This document shows positions 60,698 to 64,000 of a stretch of 64,000 nt of DNA, piece after piece. This DNA is from JBGTLA01 sp041744375 (GTDB taxonomy: Bacteria > Actinomycetota > Acidimicrobiia > Spongiisociales > ZC4RG35), in NCBI GenBank assembly GCA_041744375.1, contig JBGTLA010000063.1:1-64000 (forward strand). Direction: 5' to 3'. Each line of letters opens with the position of its first letter. Positions within the stretch are counted from its first letter, which is position 1. The notes beneath the pieces are model-generated. The model was given only the letters and a program-made list of their open reading frames with translations, searched no databases and was not told the DNA's origin. Position numbers and translations under genes: made by a program.

Positions 60698-62101
60698 GTG
60701 ACATCAGCTCCCGGTGAGGCTTGCGGCGTCTTTGGCATCTACGCCCCCTCCCAACGGGTCGCCCCCCTCATCTACTTCGGTTTGTTCGCCCTCCAACACC
60801 GTGGCCAGGAGTCGGCCGGTATCGCCACTTCGGACGGCCGAACCGTGACGGTGGTCAAAGACATGGGTCTCGTCGCGCAGGTGTTCGACGAGGGCAACCT
60901 CGCCGCCCTCGACGGACATGTAGGCATCGGCCACACTCGCTACTCGACGACCGGCTCGTCCTCGTGGGCCAACGCCCAGCCGATCCACCGCCAGGTCGGG
61001 GAGACCTCTGTCGCCCTCGCTCACAATGGAAACCTCACGAACACCGCCGATCTCGTCGGGTCGCTGGGAAAGAGCGCGGCATCGAGCGACTCGGACATCA
61101 TGGTCGAAGCGATCGCCCGCCGGATCGACGACGAGAGGTCCGACTCTCGCGGCCTGGAGCGGGCGCTGCTGGAGGTGCTCCCCACGCTGGACGGCGCCTT
61201 CTCTCTCGTAGTGATGGACCAGGGTCGGGTGGTGGGAGTGCGCGACCCGCATGGCTTCCGACCGTTGTGTCTCGGTGAGCTTCCGGGGGGAGGATGGGTC
61301 TTGGCCTCGGAAACGGCAGCACTCGACCTGGTGGGAGCCGAATTCACACGCGAGATCGAGGCGGGAGAGATGGTCGTCGTCGACGCCAACGGTGTCCGCT
61401 CGCTCCGCCCCTTCGCGACTTCCGATCCGCGGTTGTGCCTGTTCGAGTACGTGTACTTCGCCCGGCCCGACAGCAGACTGCATGGGCAGACGGTCCACTC
61501 CGCCCGTCGTCGCATGGGAGTGGCGTTGGCCGGCGAGCATCCGGTCGAGGCGGACGTCGTCGTACCGGTCCCCGAATCGGGTATCCCTGCCGCCCAGGGA
61601 TACAGCCAGGCGTCCGCCGTCCCCTACGCGGACGGCCTGGTCAAGAACCGTTACGTCGGACGGACCTTTATCGAGCCGAGCCAGCTCATGCGCGACCGTG
61701 GGATACGGCTCAAGCTCAACCCGATTCCCGAGACTCTGTCCGGGCGCAGGGTTGTCCTCATCGACGACTCCATCGTCCGTGGGTCGACGACCCGCCAACT
61801 CGTTGCCATGGTCCGCCAGGCGGGAGCCACCCAAGTGCATCTGCGGGTGTCATCCCCGCCATATCGGTGGCCCTGCTTCTACGGCATGGACACCTCGGAT
61901 CGCTCGACACTGATCGCCGCCGACATGAGCGTGGACGAGATCTGCGGGCACCTGGACGCCGACTCCTTGGGATACCTCTCGCTGCCGGGCCTCCTGTCGG
62001 CGACTGAAGCGGACGGCTTCTGCACCGCCTGCCTGTCCGGCGACTATCCCACGATCATCGACGCGGACCAGTCCAAGTTCGTCCTCGAGAGGAGCCGGTG
62101 A
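60698..62101 (+). CDS. purF: Amidophosphoribosyltransferase
   Basis: A 467-residue enzyme for the first committed step of purine synthesis (PRPP + Gln to phosphoribosylamine). From the GTG at 60698 an eight-residue propeptide (VTSAPGEA) precedes Cys9, which becomes the N-terminal nucleophile after cleavage, as in Bacillus-type PurF. It has GIGHTRYSTTG, LAHNGNLTN and the PRPP motif VVLIDDSIVRGST. CFYGMDTS and late cysteines (CTACLSG) fit the iron-sulfur-containing PurF group. It overlaps purM by GTGA. Confidence 0.95.
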   Translation: MTSAPGEACGVFGIYAPSQRVAPLIYFGLFALQHRGQESAGIATSDGRTVTVVKDMGLVAQVFDEGNLAALDGHVGIGHTRYSTTGSSSWANAQPIHRQVGETSVALAHNGNLTNTADLVGSLGKSAASSDSDIMVEAIARRIDDERSDSRGLERALLEVLPTLDGAFSLVVMDQGRVVGVRDPHGFRPLCLGELPGGGWVLASETAALDLVGAEFTREIEAGEMVVVDANGVRSLRPFATSDPRLCLFEYVYFARPDSRLHGQTVHSARRRMGVALAGEHPVEADVVVPVPESGIPAAQGYSQASAVPYADGLVKNRYVGRTFIEPSQLMRDRGIRLKLNPIPETLSGRRVVLIDDSIVRGSTTRQLVAMVRQAGATQVHLRVSSPPYRWPCFYGMDTSDRSTLIAADMSVDEICGHLDADSLGYLSLPGLLSATEADGFCTACLSGDYPTIIDADQSKFVLERSR

Positions 62102-63078
62102 GCGACTACCGATCGGCCGGTGTCGACCTGGAGGCGGCCGATGCCCACACGGAGCGCATCGCCCCCCTCGTTACCGCCACGTGGCACGAGGGAATCGTGG
62201 GTGGCTTTGGCGGTTTCGCGGCCGGGGTGGAGCTTCCCACCGGGTACCAGCATCCCGTCCTCATGTTGTCGACCGACGGGGTGGGGACGAAACTAGACCT
62301 GGCGAGGCGAGCAGGCCGCTGGGAGGGGGTCGGGTTCGACCTGGTGGCCATGTGCGTGGACGATCTGGTGGTGGCCGGCGCCACCCCCCTGGCCTTCGTG
62401 GACTACTTGGCGGTGGGCCGGCTCCACGCCGACCGAGACAGCGGCATCATCGCCTCCGTGGCGCGCGCCTGCACCACCGCCGGCTGCGCCCTCATCGGGG
62501 GTGAAACCGCCGAGCACCCCGGTGTCATGTCCGCTGACGCCGTTGATCTGGCCGGGACCGCCCTGGGCGTGGTGGAGAAGGGTCGAGAGCTCGGAGCCCA
62601 CCAGGTGGAGGTGGGCAACGTCGTTGTCGGCCTCCGCAGCCCCAACCTTCGCTCCAACGGGTTCTCCCTGGTTCGGCAGGTGTTCGAGGGGGTCGACCTC
62701 GGCGAGCCTTTCCCCGGTGAGGACGCCACGCTGGCCGAGATCCTCGTGGAGCCATCCGTCATCTACGCACCGACTGTTCTGGCGGCTATGGCGGCGGGCG
62801 GAGTGCGCGCCGCAGCCCACGTGACGGGTGGGGGACTGGAAGCGAACCTGGCTCGTTCGCTTCCCCCCGGCAGAAAGGCAGTTATCGACCACTGGTCGTG
62901 GGAGTGGCCTTCGGTCTTCTCAGAGATTCAGCGCCGGGGGGGAATTGCCGGCGTCGAGATGCGACGCACCTTTAACCTCGGCATCGGCTTCTGCCTGGTC
63001 GTCGATCCTGGGCGCCTCGACGAGACGATGGAGGCGGTGGCCCCACACGACCCGCTCCAGATCGGTCGCATCGAGTAG
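62098..63078 (+). CDS. purM: Phosphoribosylformylglycinamidine cyclo-ligase
   Basis: A 326-residue enzyme forming AIR from FGAM. It has STDGVGTKLDLA (ATP site), DLVAMCVDDLVVAGATPLAFVDY, GGETAEHPGVM and the C-terminal HVTGGGLEANLAR and FNLGIGFCLVV. The GTG at 62098 overlaps the purF stop, so the two form an operon. It ends in TAG, unlike most genes here. Confidence 0.96.
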   Translation: MSDYRSAGVDLEAADAHTERIAPLVTATWHEGIVGGFGGFAAGVELPTGYQHPVLMLSTDGVGTKLDLARRAGRWEGVGFDLVAMCVDDLVVAGATPLAFVDYLAVGRLHADRDSGIIASVARACTTAGCALIGGETAEHPGVMSADAVDLAGTALGVVEKGRELGAHQVEVGNVVVGLRSPNLRSNGFSLVRQVFEGVDLGEPFPGEDATLAEILVEPSVIYAPTVLAAMAAGGVRAAAHVTGGGLEANLARSLPPGRKAVIDHWSWEWPSVFSEIQRRGGIAGVEMRRTFNLGIGFCLVVDPGRLDETMEAVAPHDPLQIGRIE

Positions 63079-63132
63079 CCCCCTGCCACTCGCCTCAGCC
63101 ATGGCGGGAAGAGACTCATCTGGGGCCGGAGG

Positions 63133-64000
63133 TCAGCCGCCCACTATGAAGAATCTCCACACGAGGAGAACTGACAGCACATACATGATCCAGTGGACGT
63201 CGCGAGCCTTGCCGGTGAGGGCCATGATCACAGTGTGCGCGATGATGCCGAGGCTGATCCCGTCGGTGATCGAGTAGGTGAAGGGCATGCCGACGATCGC
63301 CAGGAACGCCGGAATGGACACCCGGTACTCGGCCCAGTCGATCTTGGTGACCGACGTCATCATCATCGCCCCGATCACGATGAGGATCGGTGCCGTGGCC
63401 ACCTCGGGAATCGCACCGGCGATGGGGGCGAAGAGCATGGCCAAGAGGAACAACCCAGCCACGACCAATGAAGTGAGACCGGTCTTGGCTCCTTCCTCCA
63501 CCCCGGCTGCCGACTCGATGTAGGTGGTGGTAGAGGAGGTTCCCAGGGCGGCGCCCACGGTGGTGGCGACACCGTCGGCGGTGAACGCAGCACGTGGCGC
63601 CTGGATGTTCCCTTTCTCGTCCATGAAACCGGCCTTGTCGGAAAGTCCGATCAGTGTTCCGGCGGTATCGAAGAAGTCCACGAACAAGAAAGTGAAGACC
63701 ACTGCCAAGACGCCGGCCTGGAGAGCGGCTCCGATGTCCATTGCCCCAATCAAGTCGGAGGGCCACACGAACCCGAAGATTCCATCGGCAAAACCACCGA
63801 AGGCCTGCTCGCCGGGATATACGGGTGCCTGGGTGATCATGGCCACGACGGTGACGCCAAAGATGGCGATGAGCAGCGCCCCTTTGACTCTCAGGGCGAG
63901 GAGGGCGCCGGCGGCGAGCACGCCCCCCATCGCCAACCACAGGCCCGGCTGGTCCCATTCCCCCCGTGTCACGAACGTGGCAGGTGAGGCCTGGATGAGC
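63133..64000 (-). CDS. AzgA-type purine permease (NCS2/xanthine-uracil permease family), cut by the window edge
   Basis: The frame is open to the window end, so the N-terminus lies outside; about 288 residues are visible, and the GTG at 63972 is probably internal. Helices and motifs match the AzgA group of hypoxanthine/guanine/adenine permeases: FFDTAGTLIGL, then SSTTTYIESAAGVEEGAKTG, and TDGISLGIIAHTVI. It imports purine bases by proton symport. It converges on purM, completing a purine-centred region. Confidence 0.9.
   Translation of the reverse strand, partial: LIQASPATFVTRGEWDQPGLWLAMGGVLAAGALLALRVKGALLIAIFGVTVVAMITQAPVYPGEQAFGGFADGIFGFVWPSDLIGAMDIGAALQAGVLAVVFTFLFVDFFDTAGTLIGLSDKAGFMDEKGNIQAPRAAFTADGVATTVGAALGTSSTTTYIESAAGVEEGAKTGLTSLVVAGLFLLAMLFAPIAGAIPEVATAPILIVIGAMMMTSVTKIDWAEYRVSIPAFLAIVGMPFTYSITDGISLGIIAHTVIMALTGKARDVHWIMYVLSVLLVWRFFIVGG

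Noticed and set aside
1..64000. tRNA, rRNA, CRISPR or IS elements
   Set aside because: I looked for T-loop motifs, regularly spaced repeats and transposase-like ORFs and found none convincing; a tRNAscan/Infernal run would settle the RNA genes.

Overview
The window is GC-rich, densely packed DNA from a bacterial chromosome, most likely an actinobacterium. The evidence is high GC, many GTG and a few TTG starts, almost only TGA stops, an adenylylation-type glutamine synthetase, the PurS/PurQ/small-PurL set, an actinobacterial-style ArsC and many apparently leaderless genes with a TANNNT box 6-9 nt before the start codon. Long Thr stalks of TTTTVPE type on surface proteins are common in Acidimicrobiia, so I lean to that class, but this is inference. 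No tRNA, rRNA, CRISPR array, IS element or phage gene was seen. Both edges cut genes: a large regulator at the left and a purine permease at the right.

Layout. 1-3.7 kb: end of a TPR-type regulator, a relic of a GntR/FCD regulator, a Thr-stalked surface protein, and a mini-DnaJ divergent from Hsp20. 4.2-7.7 kb: copper genes (CopC-CopD fusion with an apparent frameshift, a YcnI-like protein, an unknown membrane protein). 7.7-10.8 kb: Fur-family regulator divergent from a cbiMQO cobalt/nickel importer. 10.9-17.5 kb: acyl-CoA dehydrogenase, an MFS carrier fused to a cyclic-nucleotide-binding domain, an ABC-2 exporter and hypotheticals. 17.6-23.5 kb: branched-chain amino acid dehydrogenase, fused 2-oxoacid dehydrogenase E1, argS, GNAT protein. 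23.5-28 kb: glcDEF glycolate oxidase and a membrane protein. 28-35.8 kb: DUF4870 protein, long hairpin, hyuAB, Nfu-like, Nudix, two anchored proteins, Eis-like acetyltransferase. 35.9-38.3 kb: CopB-type P-ATPase (second apparent frameshift) and a cytochrome c. 38.3-64 kb: glnA and a dispersed purine region (purA, purD, purE, purB, purC-S-Q-L, purF-M, purine permease) interrupted by an arsenic cassette and mixed with glutaryl-CoA dehydrogenase, a YcaQ/AlkX-like DNA glycosylase, a ROK kinase, a thioesterase, a phosphofructokinase, transporters and a hydrolase/enoyl-CoA hydratase pair.

How it works together. The right half carries most of de novo purine synthesis plus glutamine synthesis (the N donor for PurF and PurQ) and a purine permease; purK, purN and purH are not in the window. 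Two copper loci, an arsenic locus and a metal-regulated Ni/Co importer indicate strong metal handling. The catabolic genes (amino acid dehydrogenase, E1, acyl-CoA and glutaryl-CoA dehydrogenases, enoyl-CoA hydratase, glycolate oxidase, HyuAB) fit an aerobic heterotroph.

Most notable: a 179/193-bp tandem duplication of the purD 5' end bounded by an 11-bp microhomology; a three-copy dispersed intergenic motif lying the same way round before three unrelated genes; a 103-nt imperfect hairpin; about 17 leaderless-type promoters; an ArsR-phosphatase fusion inside a purine locus; and two single-base frameshifts, both in copper genes and both in homopolymers.
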